The notes beneath the pieces are model-generated. The model saw nothing but the letters and a program-made list of their open reading frames with translations. It had not been told where the DNA came from and did no database searches. Below are positions 15,552 to 24,483 of a stretch of DNA of 54,310 nt, in pieces (position 1 is the stretch's first letter; each line of letters opens with the position of its first letter). The DNA comes from a virus, in IMG/VR virus record IMGVR_UViG_3300020021_000018, positions 1 through 54,310 of that record, one strand, 5' to 3'. The position numbers and the translations under genes were made by a program.

Positions 15552-17297
15552 ATGGAATTTGAGATCCCCACTGGTGATCTTGCCAATTTCAGCATCACCT
15601 ACCTGCGCAATGTTCGCGGCCAGGCGCGTGCTGAATACAACACTCTTCTCGCATCAGCGCAAGGCCACGCGGACACCGTTCCCGATGAGGAACTGGCACG
15701 CCTGGAAGCGCTACGCGAATTCGAAACCAATGTCGAAACCGAGATCAATGGCCGCTCCGCACGTGAGCAGCGCCTCGCATCCCTCAATATGCTCGAAGAC
15801 GCTCCAGCCCTCGAAGAGGCGGTAGTTGCCTCCGGGACCTCGCACGTCGCGCAGACCGAGACCGTCACCTCCGAAGAAGACGCGGCTGCGGCCCTCGCTG
15901 CGACAGCGCAGGCGCGTACCGCTCCGACGATCGCTGAGATCGCGGCTGCATCCGATACGACCCTCACCGCGAGTGTGCAGGACTCCATCGGAACGCCTGT
16001 CACGATGTCGATGGTGGCATCCTCGGATGTTCCAGGCTTCACCTCCGGCCAGGAACTGCAAACCGTCGAAGACATCGCGCAGGCCTTCGTTGCCCGGACG
16101 GCCGGCTACGCCGGTATGCGTGGCGGAACGAACTACGCCACCCACGGTGTGGCTGTTCTGCGGCGTGACTACCCGGCTGAGCTGACGGTCCAGATGGATG
16201 ACCGGGACCAGGGCATCATGGAGCGCGCCATCAACGACTACCGCCTTCCTGGCGGCTCCCTCCTGGCCGCGACTCGTGTCACGCCGGAAGATGTCGCGGC
16301 TGGTAAGTCTCTGACGGCTGCGGTCGGCTGGTGTTCCCCTTCCACCACCGACTATTCGACCTGTCTCCAGGTCACCACGGAAGGCCTCGCCTCCTTCCCG
16401 GAGGTTGTGGCGGCACGTGGTGGTGTCCGGCATAACACCGGTATCGCCTTCAACGGCATCTGGGCTGGCGGAACGAACTTCTTCAACTACACCGAGGCTC
16501 AGATCATCTCCGGTGTGACAAAGCCCTGCATGGTCGTTGACTGCCCGAGCTTCGTTGATACCCGCCTCGGTGTGACCGGCCTGTGTATCACGGGCAATAT
16601 CCTCCAGAACCGGGCCTACCCGGAGTATGTCGCCACCTTCATCCGTGGCGCGATGGCTGTCTCCGCACACCAGATCAATATGCTTCAGATCGCGGCTGTG
16701 GTTACCGCCTCGACTGCTGTTGACTTGACGGCCTCTGCTCCTTTCGCCGGTGACGGAACTGTCGTTTCGCAGATCTTCGCCGCGATCGATATGGCGATCA
16801 TGGACATCAAGTACAACCTGCGCCTAAGCCCGAACGCGACTCTGGAGGTCAAGCTCCCGATCTGGGTCCTGGCCCAGATGCGTGCCGACTGGTCGCGTCG
16901 CAATGCCGAGTCGAACCCGAATATGGCCGATGCCGCGATCTCCAGCTGGTTCTCGGTCCGTAACGCGGCACCTGACTTCGTCTACGACTGGCAGGACGCT
17001 TTCGCCTCCGGTGGTGCTGGTCTGGGTAACGCGACTCCTCTGACGGCCCTTCCGACGCAGGTTGTCTTCCTCGTCTACCCGACCGGTACCTGGGTCCGTC
17101 TCGTCTCCGACGTGATCACCTTGAACTCGGTCTACGACTCGGCGAAGTTGGCGACGAACCAGGTCACCCAGCTCTTCACGGAGACGGGTTGGGCGATGGC
17201 CCAGATGTGCCCGGTTTCGCGTGCCTACACCGTCAACCTTTGCCCGAGTGGCGAGACGGGTGCGCAGCGCACCTCCTCGAACACGATCGTCTGCTAA
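15552..17297 (+). CDS. Major capsid protein with N-terminal scaffold domain
   Basis: 581 residues from the ATG at 15552, with GGGAG 9 bases upstream. The first 130 residues are a charged, helical delta-like domain (EELARLEALREFETNVE). The rest fits an HK97-fold capsid protein: an E-loop-like part with Gly- and Tyr-rich segments and a conserved WVLAQMRADWSRRNA helix. Length and position after the protease support the call. The delta domain is probably removed by the protease during maturation. Confidence 0.75.
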   Translation: MEFEIPTGDLANFSITYLRNVRGQARAEYNTLLASAQGHADTVPDEELARLEALREFETNVETEINGRSAREQRLASLNMLEDAPALEEAVVASGTSHVAQTETVTSEEDAAAALAATAQARTAPTIAEIAAASDTTLTASVQDSIGTPVTMSMVASSDVPGFTSGQELQTVEDIAQAFVARTAGYAGMRGGTNYATHGVAVLRRDYPAELTVQMDDRDQGIMERAINDYRLPGGSLLAATRVTPEDVAAGKSLTAAVGWCSPSTTDYSTCLQVTTEGLASFPEVVAARGGVRHNTGIAFNGIWAGGTNFFNYTEAQIISGVTKPCMVVDCPSFVDTRLGVTGLCITGNILQNRAYPEYVATFIRGAMAVSAHQINMLQIAAVVTASTAVDLTASAPFAGDGTVVSQIFAAIDMAIMDIKYNLRLSPNATLEVKLPIWVLAQMRADWSRRNAESNPNMADAAISSWFSVRNAAPDFVYDWQDAFASGGAGLGNATPLTALPTQVVFLVYPTGTWVRLVSDVITLNSVYDSAKLATNQVTQLFTETGWAMAQMCPVSRAYTVNLCPSGETGAQRTSSNTIVC

Positions 17298-17375
17298 TTC
17301 GTCAGGAAAGGGGGTCAGCTTTCCCCAGCTGGCCCCCCAGCTCACCACCAACCCTGACGAAAGGAGGGCTGGGAA

Positions 17376-18203
17376 ATGGCAGCAGTTATCCCTCCGGTTC
17401 TTCTACCGGAGTCTCCAAATGCCAACGACCAGCGCTACGGGCTATTCAATGTCGCCAATGGTCCACTCGCCCTGCCGCCCCACGCCGGGGCTGGCGGTAT
17501 CGAATATCAGACGGCGGTCTGTGCATTGCCTTACGGCTACACGGTCAAGTGCCCGACACCGGATGCGAAGACTTTCACCAATCAGCTCGGCCTCACCATC
17601 GGTACCCCATTCGTTGTCGTTGCAGATACCCTTTGCGGCACCTTGGGACATTCGGAGGCGGAGTGGAATCGTTACGCCTTGGAGCGTCTGACCGCTGGCG
17701 AGCAGGCCGTCGTGGAGCTGGTCTTCGGTTCAGGCCTGGACGGGGCTTCGCCTTCCCTGGCCAATAACACGCCTAATGTGACGACACTCCCACCGGCCCT
17801 CACGATTGCCGGTGCTCTGAATGCTTTGGAGGGCTGGCTCTACGCACGCTATGGCCCGACCGGCATTCTGCATATCCCGATCTCGGCTAACTCTTCCGTC
17901 ATGGCCGATTATCACATCTTCCGTGACACGGGTGGGATCATGCGTACCCCAATGGGTACGAAGATTTCTTTCGGTAACTACGGTGGTCTACTACCTGACG
18001 GGACGACTCCGGCTGCTGGACATTCGGCCTTCTACATCACAGGCCAGATGAGTGTGTGGCGCTCGGAGACGCCATTCGTTTCGCCTTACGGGCAGTCGAT
18101 TGATAAGACAACGAATCAGCTGAAGATGTTTGCCGAACGCGAATATGTTCTGGCATATGACTGCTTCGCGGCAGGCATCGACGTAACGCTAGCGATCCCG
18201 TGA
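17376..18203 (+). CDS. Virion protein behind the capsid gene
   Basis: 275 residues, starting ATG with AAAGGAGG upstream. Features are a cysteine-containing N-terminal third, then WNRYALERLTAGEQAVVE and a Gly-rich beta region. I do not recognise the family. Its place between capsid and tail tube suggests a capsid accessory or connector protein. The stop overlaps the next ATG (TGATG). Confidence 0.55.
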   Translation: MAAVIPPVLLPESPNANDQRYGLFNVANGPLALPPHAGAGGIEYQTAVCALPYGYTVKCPTPDAKTFTNQLGLTIGTPFVVVADTLCGTLGHSEAEWNRYALERLTAGEQAVVELVFGSGLDGASPSLANNTPNVTTLPPALTIAGALNALEGWLYARYGPTGILHIPISANSSVMADYHIFRDTGGIMRTPMGTKISFGNYGGLLPDGTTPAAGHSAFYITGQMSVWRSETPFVSPYGQSIDKTTNQLKMFAEREYVLAYDCFAAGIDVTLAIP

Positions 18204-18529
18204 TGGCTATCGTCTCGCCTCTTCCTCATCAAGTTGAGGAGCATGCCCGGATCCTCCTGGAGGAAGCCGGCGACTATCCGCATCTGGTCGCTACGACGAT
18301 GGATGGCCCAACAGGCTTGGCCTTCATCGTTCCGGACGATATCGCAGAACGCTATTTGGCCCGGATCCATGGGAAGCAAACGGTGAAGCCGAAGGCTGAG
18401 CCGGCTGAGGCGACTCAGGATGATCCCGGCCTGGAAGAGACACCTGAGGAGGTTGCTGTGCCTGCAAAGCGCCGTGGCCGTCCCCCGGGTAGCAAGAACA
18501 AGGCGACGTCAACTGACGGCGCGGACTAA
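18203..18529 (+). CDS. Small head-region protein with AT-hook
   Basis: 108 residues. The N-terminal half is a compact helical and strand domain (HQVEEHARILLEEAGDYPHLV). It is followed by an acidic linker and a C-terminal KRRGRPPGSKNK, the classical AT-hook for minor-groove binding. It may contact packaged DNA or the host nucleoid. The linker is rich in Glu and Pro and probably unstructured. Confidence 0.6.
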   Translation: MAIVSPLPHQVEEHARILLEEAGDYPHLVATTMDGPTGLAFIVPDDIAERYLARIHGKQTVKPKAEPAEATQDDPGLEETPEEVAVPAKRRGRPPGSKNKATSTDGAD

Positions 18530-18538
18530 GGAGCAGCT

Positions 18539-19474
18539 ATGCCTTCGATTTGTTTCAGCTCTCTACGGCTGCCGGTGGTCCGCGTCACGGCGGAGAATGC
18601 CTGTGGCCTTCCTCTTACCGGTGCTGGTACGACACTCACCACGTCTGGTTTGATCTCTGTCGCGATGGCGGTCAATCAGCAGGATCGTCAGGACTATTTC
18701 ACTCTCAATGCCGATGCGCAGCCGTGTGTCACCAATACGGCGCCACCGATCTTGAAGTGGATTGATCTGACGATCACTTTCTGCAATGTCGACCCGACCC
18801 TGCTGAGTGTGATCACGGGCGAACCTCTCGTCCTCAACGATGCGGCTTCACCGGTCGCGATCGGTTGGGACACCTCAGTTGGTTCTGTCAATACGGTCAA
18901 CTTCGGCTTCGAAGGCTGGACCCGTATCGGTGGCACGACGCAGGCATGTGCGGCCAATGGGCAGGTCCAATACGGATACTTCCTTCTCCCGTGGGTGACG
19001 GAGGGTGTCGTCGGTGACGTGACCTTCCAGAATGGTCTCGCCAACTTCACTGTCACGGCGCGTACGCAGGCTGGTGGCACGTGGGGTGTGGGTCCATACA
19101 CCGTCGTGGCTTCCTCAGCTGTCGCGACTTTGAACCTTCCGCTGCCTCTCTTGACGGCGATCGGTCCGAATGTGCACCGTCGCATGTTTGTCACGACACT
19201 CGCGCCTCCGCTGCCGCTGTGTGGTGGAGCTTCCCTCCCGGCTGGTCCTCTGGTCGCTACGGTGACGACTCCTCCGAAGACGGTGACTCTGACCTTCCCG
19301 GTGCCTTCGATCCTGCCGGCCACCGTCAACTGGGGCGACGGTACCGCTCCGCAGAACATCACCTCAGGTTTGACGACCACGCACGTCTACACGACGGCTG
19401 CGACCTTCACCATCACGATGGCTCCGAATGCCATCTCCGCACCATTCTGGTCGGGCACCGTCACCACAAGTTAG
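18539..19474 (+). CDS. Major tail protein with C-terminal PKD-like domain
   Basis: 311 residues. The segment LKWIDLTITFCNVDPTLLSV, followed by a strand-rich part with VGFxGWT-like elements, matches actinophage tail tube proteins. The last 75 residues (VNWGDGTAPQNI, then TTTHVYTTAATFTITM) form a PKD/Ig-like domain, often displayed on the tail surface. It lies before the neck genes rather than after them, which is unusual but known in related phages. Confidence 0.6.
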   Translation: MPSICFSSLRLPVVRVTAENACGLPLTGAGTTLTTSGLISVAMAVNQQDRQDYFTLNADAQPCVTNTAPPILKWIDLTITFCNVDPTLLSVITGEPLVLNDAASPVAIGWDTSVGSVNTVNFGFEGWTRIGGTTQACAANGQVQYGYFLLPWVTEGVVGDVTFQNGLANFTVTARTQAGGTWGVGPYTVVASSAVATLNLPLPLLTAIGPNVHRRMFVTTLAPPLPLCGGASLPAGPLVATVTTPPKTVTLTFPVPSILPATVNWGDGTAPQNITSGLTTTHVYTTAATFTITMAPNAISAPFWSGTVTTS

Positions 19475-19480
19475 TAGATC

Positions 19481-19539
19481 ATGGATGGTATCTAGGCCCC
19501 CCTAGTGCAGAGATGTCACTGTCCCTAGATACCATCCAT
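19481..19539. repeat. 16-bp inverted repeat ahead of the HNH gene
   Basis: Arms 19481-19496 and 19524-19539 are perfectly complementary, with a 27-base loop. It starts 7 bases after the tail protein stop. It could end transcription of the tail gene or mark the boundary of the inserted HNH gene, whose candidate start lies within it. Confidence 0.7.
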
Positions 19540-20022
19540 GACATGGAGTGCGAAATTGAAGGTTGTACAAAACAGATCAGAGCAAAGAATCCTCGCACGG
19601 AATTCATGTGCAATGAACATAGAAGGCGAAAGAGCCTGCTGGGGGACCCCCTAGCAGGAGGAAAGAAAAGATATAGGTACGCCTCTCTCGAAGACGAGTT
19701 CATAGCCAAAACGGAAATGTCTGAACATGGACTTATCTGGACTGGAGCTATAAATTATGGCGGATACGGAATTATGTCAGGAAATCGTCAGAGGTGTACG
19801 GCTCATAGATATGCATGGGAGCGCGCTAACTACGAACTTCCTCCACGATCAGAAGCCATCTGGAGCGTGGACCATCTTCCTGAATGTCCAAAGAACTGCG
19901 TTGATGCTAGGCATCTAACCGCAATGACTCAATCGGATCATTGCAAGCTCGAATGGCAACGCGGGAAGATGAGATCTGGGCGCTGGCACGGTCGTCGTAA
20001 CGGTGATTACTACCAGAATTAA
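19513..20022 (+). CDS. HNH homing-type endonuclease
   Basis: 169 residues from the ATG at 19513; another start at 19543 (MECEIEGC) is as likely. There is no clear ribosome site for either. An N-terminal zinc-like CEIEGC...C...H is followed by the core: HRYAWERANYELP, then WSVDHLPECPKNCVDARHL with the HNH catalytic histidine. The gene is clearly more AT-rich than the virion genes around it, which indicates later insertion. Confidence 0.75.
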   Translation: MSLSLDTIHDMECEIEGCTKQIRAKNPRTEFMCNEHRRRKSLLGDPLAGGKKRYRYASLEDEFIAKTEMSEHGLIWTGAINYGGYGIMSGNRQRCTAHRYAWERANYELPPRSEAIWSVDHLPECPKNCVDARHLTAMTQSDHCKLEWQRGKMRSGRWHGRRNGDYYQN

Positions 20023-20033
20023 CGGAGGTGACC

Positions 20034-20825
20034 ATGGCTTTCCCCGTCGACCTGACCACAGTCATCGTCACCGGAACCTGGCTCAACCTTGATGGCTCAT
20101 TCGCATCCGGGACAGTCACCTTCCAAGGCCAGTACACCCTCTCGAATCTGACCGATGACACCTTCGTCATCATCGACAAGATCGAGGCGACACTCGACGC
20201 CTCCGGACACATCTCTGTCGTCCTACCGGTGGCGGACGATCCGCAATGGTTCCCGCAAGGCTGGACCTATGCGATCACTGAGCGCATCTCAGATCGGGTA
20301 GCGGATCGTAACTACAGCATCTTCCTGACCTCAGTGATGGCGCCCACCGTCGATCTGACAACGATCGCGCCTGTGCCGCCCTCCGGAACACCCACCATCT
20401 ACATCCTCCAATCGGAGAAGGGTCAGCCGAATGGTGTTGCCGGCCTGGACGGGCACGGAGGGCTACGCCTAGCTGGACCACTCGCCGTAGCACCCGATAG
20501 CGCCACGCCTGGGGCAACGGTCACGCTTGATGCGAGTCTCGGAAACATCTTCCGCTGGATCGCGGGGCAGCCATTCACCCTCGCCGCACCTATCAATCCG
20601 ATTGATGGGGAAACGATCCGTGCCGAGATTACGCAGGATGGTGTCGGCTCCCGGGTAATGACTTTAGCTACCGGCGCGGGGGCATTCATTGGTTCTGCCG
20701 ATATCCCGCTAGCTTCCGTCATCCTTTCCACTGGGGCGAATCTGACGGACATTGTCGGCTTCCAATACACGCTTCCCAGTAACCGTTGGCGTGTGGTCGC
20801 CTTCCAGCGAGGATTCACGCTATGA
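20034..20825 (+). CDS. Minor tail or fibre-like protein
   Basis: 263 residues from the ATG at 20034, with GGAGGTGACC upstream. It is strand-rich: an N-terminal domain (TVIVTGTWLNLDGSFASGTV) of the type found at the start of tail fibre or baseplate proteins, a Gly-rich middle, and a C-terminal jelly-roll-like part. The exact role is unknown. Confidence 0.55.
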   Translation: MAFPVDLTTVIVTGTWLNLDGSFASGTVTFQGQYTLSNLTDDTFVIIDKIEATLDASGHISVVLPVADDPQWFPQGWTYAITERISDRVADRNYSIFLTSVMAPTVDLTTIAPVPPSGTPTIYILQSEKGQPNGVAGLDGHGGLRLAGPLAVAPDSATPGATVTLDASLGNIFRWIAGQPFTLAAPINPIDGETIRAEITQDGVGSRVMTLATGAGAFIGSADIPLASVILSTGANLTDIVGFQYTLPSNRWRVVAFQRGFTL

Positions 20826-21001
20826 AAGCGTATGATCCGCCTATGTCAGACATTGAAGCAGGAACCCCGATCGGCTGGCAGGTCATCGACCCTGATGGCA
20901 ATATCGTCGCCTCCGGACCTATTACCGAATTGCAGGCTGTAGCCGACTATGGCCAGGAGCTATATCACGTAGAAGAGGAAGAGTCCGATGGCGGCAATTG
21001 A
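20822..21001 (+). CDS. Small acidic hypothetical protein
   Basis: 59 residues, with the ATG overlapping the previous stop and GAGG upstream. It contains GWQVIDPDGNIVASGPI and ends in a run of Glu and Asp. An internal start at 20843 (MSDIEAG) is possible. The stop overlaps the next ORF by 14 bases. Confidence 0.5.
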   Translation: MKAYDPPMSDIEAGTPIGWQVIDPDGNIVASGPITELQAVADYGQELYHVEEEESDGGN

Positions 21002-21416
21002 CCAGACACTAGTTTCCGGTCTACTGAATGCGACCACTCCGACGGGTGCGGCCGGCATCCCCGGCACATACACCGGCCTCGGTGGAACGGCGATGAAGGT
21101 GCGACTCAATACCACGCTGAGTACACCGTCAGCGGCTGGCACCGAACTGACCGGTACCGGCTATACGGCGGGTGGCACTGCCGTCCCGGCCGCATCGACC
21201 GCATCGTCTGCCGGTAGCGCCGTGACGCTGCCTGCGACGTCAGCCCTGAACTGGGTCAATGGCTCCGGTGGCTCCTGGTCCATCGTCTCGATGGATCTCA
21301 CGTCGAGTGCTGGCACGCGTGCCTGGTTCGGCCCATTCACAGGCCAGCCGGTTGTGGTGGCGAATGGCAACACTTTCCAGATCGCTGTAGCCGGCGTCTC
21401 CATCTCGCTCACCTGA
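20988..21416 (+). CDS. Virion protein, minor tail type
   Basis: 142 residues, strand-rich with many Thr, Gly and Ala. The segment RAWFGPFTGQPVVVANGNTF is shared with many small actinophage tail proteins that form a beta sandwich. It is probably a virion surface or tail component. The ATG follows an in-gene GAAGAGGAAGAG sequence that can serve as ribosome site. Confidence 0.55.
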   Translation: MAAIDQTLVSGLLNATTPTGAAGIPGTYTGLGGTAMKVRLNTTLSTPSAAGTELTGTGYTAGGTAVPAASTASSAGSAVTLPATSALNWVNGSGGSWSIVSMDLTSSAGTRAWFGPFTGQPVVVANGNTFQIAVAGVSISLT

Positions 21417-21447
21417 TCCTCTCTGCGCGCACGAGAGGGGTTAGGTC

Positions 21448-23070
21448 GTGGCGCTCGCTCGTACTAACCTGCTCGCGTCGCAGAGCACCCCGACTGGTGG
21501 CAACTTCGGTACGGGTAACTGGACGACGGCTGCCTTCACTCCCCCCGCATCCTGCCTCCTCGTCGTCTCCATCGGGGCTATGGAGAATAGTGGCTCGGCC
21601 GATGCGGTTGGCGCTGCTATCACGATCTCCGACAGTCAAGGATTGACCTGGACGACAGCGGTTACTGCATCAGCTAGCTTCGCCTTCTCCGATGGCATGC
21701 GGATCTTCTATGCTCAGGGCGCCGCCGCTTCTTCGATGACGGTTACGGCTGGCACTGGCGGTAAGACGATCGGTAGCTACTTCGTTCAGGTGGTTGCCTA
21801 TACAGGATTCGATACGACAACACCCGTCAATGGAACAGCCACACTGATCCAGGGAAGCCTCAGTAATCACACGAATCCTTTTCCGGTAACGACTACTCTC
21901 TCGTCTGCACCCGTTACGGGTGATGAAGTATTCTCTGCCATCAATGTCAATAAGAGCATCACAGGAAGCATCGTCGCCGGTGCGACGTACACAATCCTTT
22001 CCGGGGCAGCCCTCGTCAATTCCAACTGGGGCCAGTCGAGTGCACAGACACGCACCAGTTCCACCAGTACAACCGCCGACTATTCGGATCTGCAAAATAG
22101 CGGCGCGGGCACCATCTTCGACTACGCAGGCGCCTTCGTCGTTGTCAAGGCAGCCTCCGGTGGATCTACCATCAATGGAACAGCGACGCTGACTGGTGCT
22201 GGTGCCCTCACGGCTACAGCCATCCAGACGATCCGTGCCACTGCATCCCTGGCTGGCGCGGGTGCCCTGGCTGCCAATGTCACGCAAGGTGCTACTGCGA
22301 CTCCAGCGGGTGCCGGATCGCTCTCTGCAAAGGTGACCCAGGTCACACCAGCCTCCCTGGCTGGTGCTGGGGTCCTCAGTGCCACAGCTACACAGATCAT
22401 CCGAGGCAGTGCAGCCCTAGCAGGCGTAGGTGCCTTGAATGCCACAGCCGTCCAGACGATCCAGGGCACCGCATCCCTCGTCGGTGCTGGCGCCCTCGCG
22501 GCGAAGGTGACCCAAGTTGCTGGTGTCATCCTGGCCGGGGCAGGATCTCTCAGCGCCAATGCTGGTGGGAACGTCAATGGAACGGCGAACCTCGTCGGTG
22601 CCGGTGTACTGAGTGCCACGGCTGTCCAGATCATCCAGGGGACAGCTTCACTTATCGGTGCCGGCGCTCTCTCGGCGAAGGTGACGCAGGCTGCTACAGC
22701 CAACCTGGCTGGCCTCGGTGTCATGACGACTGTCTCCGTCCAGGCCGCCACAGCGAACCTGGCTGGCGCTGGTGTCCTGAGTGCGAAGGTGACACAGGCT
22801 GCCACGGCCCTCCTGGTGGGCGCAGGTGTCCTCAATGCCAATTCGGGTGGACTGGCCAGTGGCACTGCGGTACTCGTCGGAGCGGGCGCGCTGACGGCTA
22901 ATGCGAGCGTCATTGTCAATGGATCCGCCCCACTCGTAGGGGCTGGTGCCCTCACGGCGAAGGTGACTCAGGCCGTCAAGGCGAACCTTGTCGGAGCAGG
23001 CTTCCTAACTGCTACCCCGGCCGGGACAGGTACAGCTCGCAATGGCGATATGTTCTTGTTGCTGCCGTGA
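21448..23070 (+). CDS. Repetitive virion surface protein
   Basis: 540 residues from a GTG. Residues 1-240 form a strand-rich domain. From about 241 to 530, about fifteen copies of an 18-20 residue unit follow, with the core L-x-GAGxLxA and often KVTQ or TAVQ between. The pattern suggests a beta-solenoid or elongated stack. Similar repeats are seen in phage tail and decoration proteins. The stop overlaps the following HNH frame. Confidence 0.6.
   Translation: MALARTNLLASQSTPTGGNFGTGNWTTAAFTPPASCLLVVSIGAMENSGSADAVGAAITISDSQGLTWTTAVTASASFAFSDGMRIFYAQGAAASSMTVTAGTGGKTIGSYFVQVVAYTGFDTTTPVNGTATLIQGSLSNHTNPFPVTTTLSSAPVTGDEVFSAINVNKSITGSIVAGATYTILSGAALVNSNWGQSSAQTRTSSTSTTADYSDLQNSGAGTIFDYAGAFVVVKAASGGSTINGTATLTGAGALTATAIQTIRATASLAGAGALAANVTQGATATPAGAGSLSAKVTQVTPASLAGAGVLSATATQIIRGSAALAGVGALNATAVQTIQGTASLVGAGALAAKVTQVAGVILAGAGSLSANAGGNVNGTANLVGAGVLSATAVQIIQGTASLIGAGALSAKVTQAATANLAGLGVMTTVSVQAATANLAGAGVLSAKVTQAATALLVGAGVLNANSGGLASGTAVLVGAGALTANASVIVNGSAPLVGAGALTAKVTQAVKANLVGAGFLTATPAGTGTARNGDMFLLLP
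22168..23030 (+). repeat. Degenerate repeats encoding GAGxLxA units
   Basis: About fifteen tandem units of 54-60 bases, each encoding x-L-x-GAG-x-L-x-A plus a linker. Linkers alternate mainly between two types (VTQ-A and ATAVQ-I-G), so pairs of units may be the true duplication block. Base identity between units is moderate, so the array is old or under selection at the protein level. Confidence 0.65.
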
Positions 23071-23645
23071 CATGGTTTGATGTGCCCATGGGGAAACCGA
23101 AGCTGTTATGCACCGTGTGCGATAAGCCTCGTTGCGCTTGGGGGCTATGTCGATCTTGCTATCGGAAGGCGCGCAGGAGAGGGGAATTACTTCCGGTACG
23201 CAATGATCAATCTGCTTTTTGGAATAGAGTTGATAAATCAGGTGGTCCAGATTCATGCTGGCCAATGTCTGGAGCCCTGGACAGAGATGGGTATGCCAGC
23301 TTCGCTAACGTTAGAGCGCCTCGCTATGCATGGATTCTCGTATATGGCGAAGCGCCTAATGGATCCGTTCTTCATCTATGTGATAACCCTACTTGTGTAA
23401 ACCCAGCTCATCTCCAAGATGGGACACAGATGGAAAATATCCATCAGATGATTGATCGAAATAGATCGCATCGAGGGTCAAAGCATTACGTAACGAAGCT
23501 ATCCGAAGAGCAGGTCAGAGAAATCAGAATGTACATGTCAGACCCCTATATCGGCTTGGCCAAGGCTGTTGCTGATATGTATGGAGTCTCTAGAGACACT
23601 GTCTACTTCATAGCCACACGTAGGACGTGGGCATGGCTAGACTGA
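23067..23645 (+). CDS. HNH homing-type endonuclease
   Basis: 192 residues from a GTG overlapping the previous stop; ATG at 23088 is an alternative. The N-terminal zinc motif is CTVCDKPRCAWGLCRSC. The HNH core runs from FWNRVDKSGGPDSCW through SVLHLCDNPTCVNPAHL. The C-terminal part (LSEEQVREIRMY, then VADMYGVSRDTVYFI) is a helix-turn-helix that probably recognises the target. AT-rich base use marks it as a recent insertion in the virion block. Confidence 0.85.
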   Translation: MTWFDVPMGKPKLLCTVCDKPRCAWGLCRSCYRKARRRGELLPVRNDQSAFWNRVDKSGGPDSCWPMSGALDRDGYASFANVRAPRYAWILVYGEAPNGSVLHLCDNPTCVNPAHLQDGTQMENIHQMIDRNRSHRGSKHYVTKLSEEQVREIRMYMSDPYIGLAKAVADMYGVSRDTVYFIATRRTWAWLD

Positions 23646-23673
23646 TCGACAACGAAGGAAGGCGTGAGCGGAG

Positions 23674-24483
23674 ATGAGCAGCACCTGTAGTTGGATTATT
23701 GATCCATCGTGCAATCAGGTCCTGTGGGATGCGACTGATCCAGCGATGCAGGCAAATGCTGCCGCCTTCGCTACCGATGTCCTGTGGGCTGCCACCGGAC
23801 GCCAATATTCGGCATGCCCGATGACGGTTCGCCCATGCCTCAATGCTTTCGGTGAATGGGGCTGGTTCCGCTACTGGGAAGGTGGCGTCTTCGGAGTTGG
23901 TGGCGGCTGGATCCCTTTCATCTGGGATGGGCAGTGGTTCAATGGCTGCGGCTGCGGCAACTCGGGACCCTTCTGCTGCGAGCCACGTCGCCTCACGCAA
24001 GCTCTCCTCTTGGGTCCTGTCGCAGCAGTCACCAATGTGACTATCGGTGCCCTCGTTGTTCCGCCCGCCTCTTATCGCATTGATGATGCGCAGTGGCTGG
24101 TACGTACCGATGGTGGCCAGTGGCCAACCGAGCAGGACCTCAATGAGGATGCCGGCGCTGTCAATACGTGGAGTGTCAGCTACCTACGCGGAACAGATGT
24201 TCCGAAGCCTCTCCTCAATGCTGCCGGGACACTCGCGATCGAGTTCATCAAGGCCTGCACCGGTGGCGAATGCCGTCTCCCGAATCGGGTCACCAGCATC
24301 ATTCGCACCGGGGTGCAGATGACCTTCGTTGATCCGACAACTCTTCTGGAGAAGGGATTCACCGGCCTGGAAGAGGTCGATCTACTTATCCGTAGCTACA
24401 ATCCGACAGGCCTGGCGAAGAGGCTACGCCTATTCTCACCAGACGTTGAGAGAAATCGTATTACTACGTGGCAGGCGCCGTGA
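23674..24483 (+). CDS. Head-to-tail adaptor-like protein
   Basis: 269 residues. The opening (DPSCNQVLWDATDPAMQANA, then ATDVLWAATGRQY) is typical of a Streptomyces phage neck protein placed before the tail completion genes. Several Cys and Trp residues are in the middle. The C-terminal half has helices ending in a LIRSYNPTG segment shared with adaptor proteins. It probably joins the portal to the tail. Confidence 0.6.
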   Translation: MSSTCSWIIDPSCNQVLWDATDPAMQANAAAFATDVLWAATGRQYSACPMTVRPCLNAFGEWGWFRYWEGGVFGVGGGWIPFIWDGQWFNGCGCGNSGPFCCEPRRLTQALLLGPVAAVTNVTIGALVVPPASYRIDDAQWLVRTDGGQWPTEQDLNEDAGAVNTWSVSYLRGTDVPKPLLNAAGTLAIEFIKACTGGECRLPNRVTSIIRTGVQMTFVDPTTLLEKGFTGLEEVDLLIRSYNPTGLAKRLRLFSPDVERNRITTWQAP

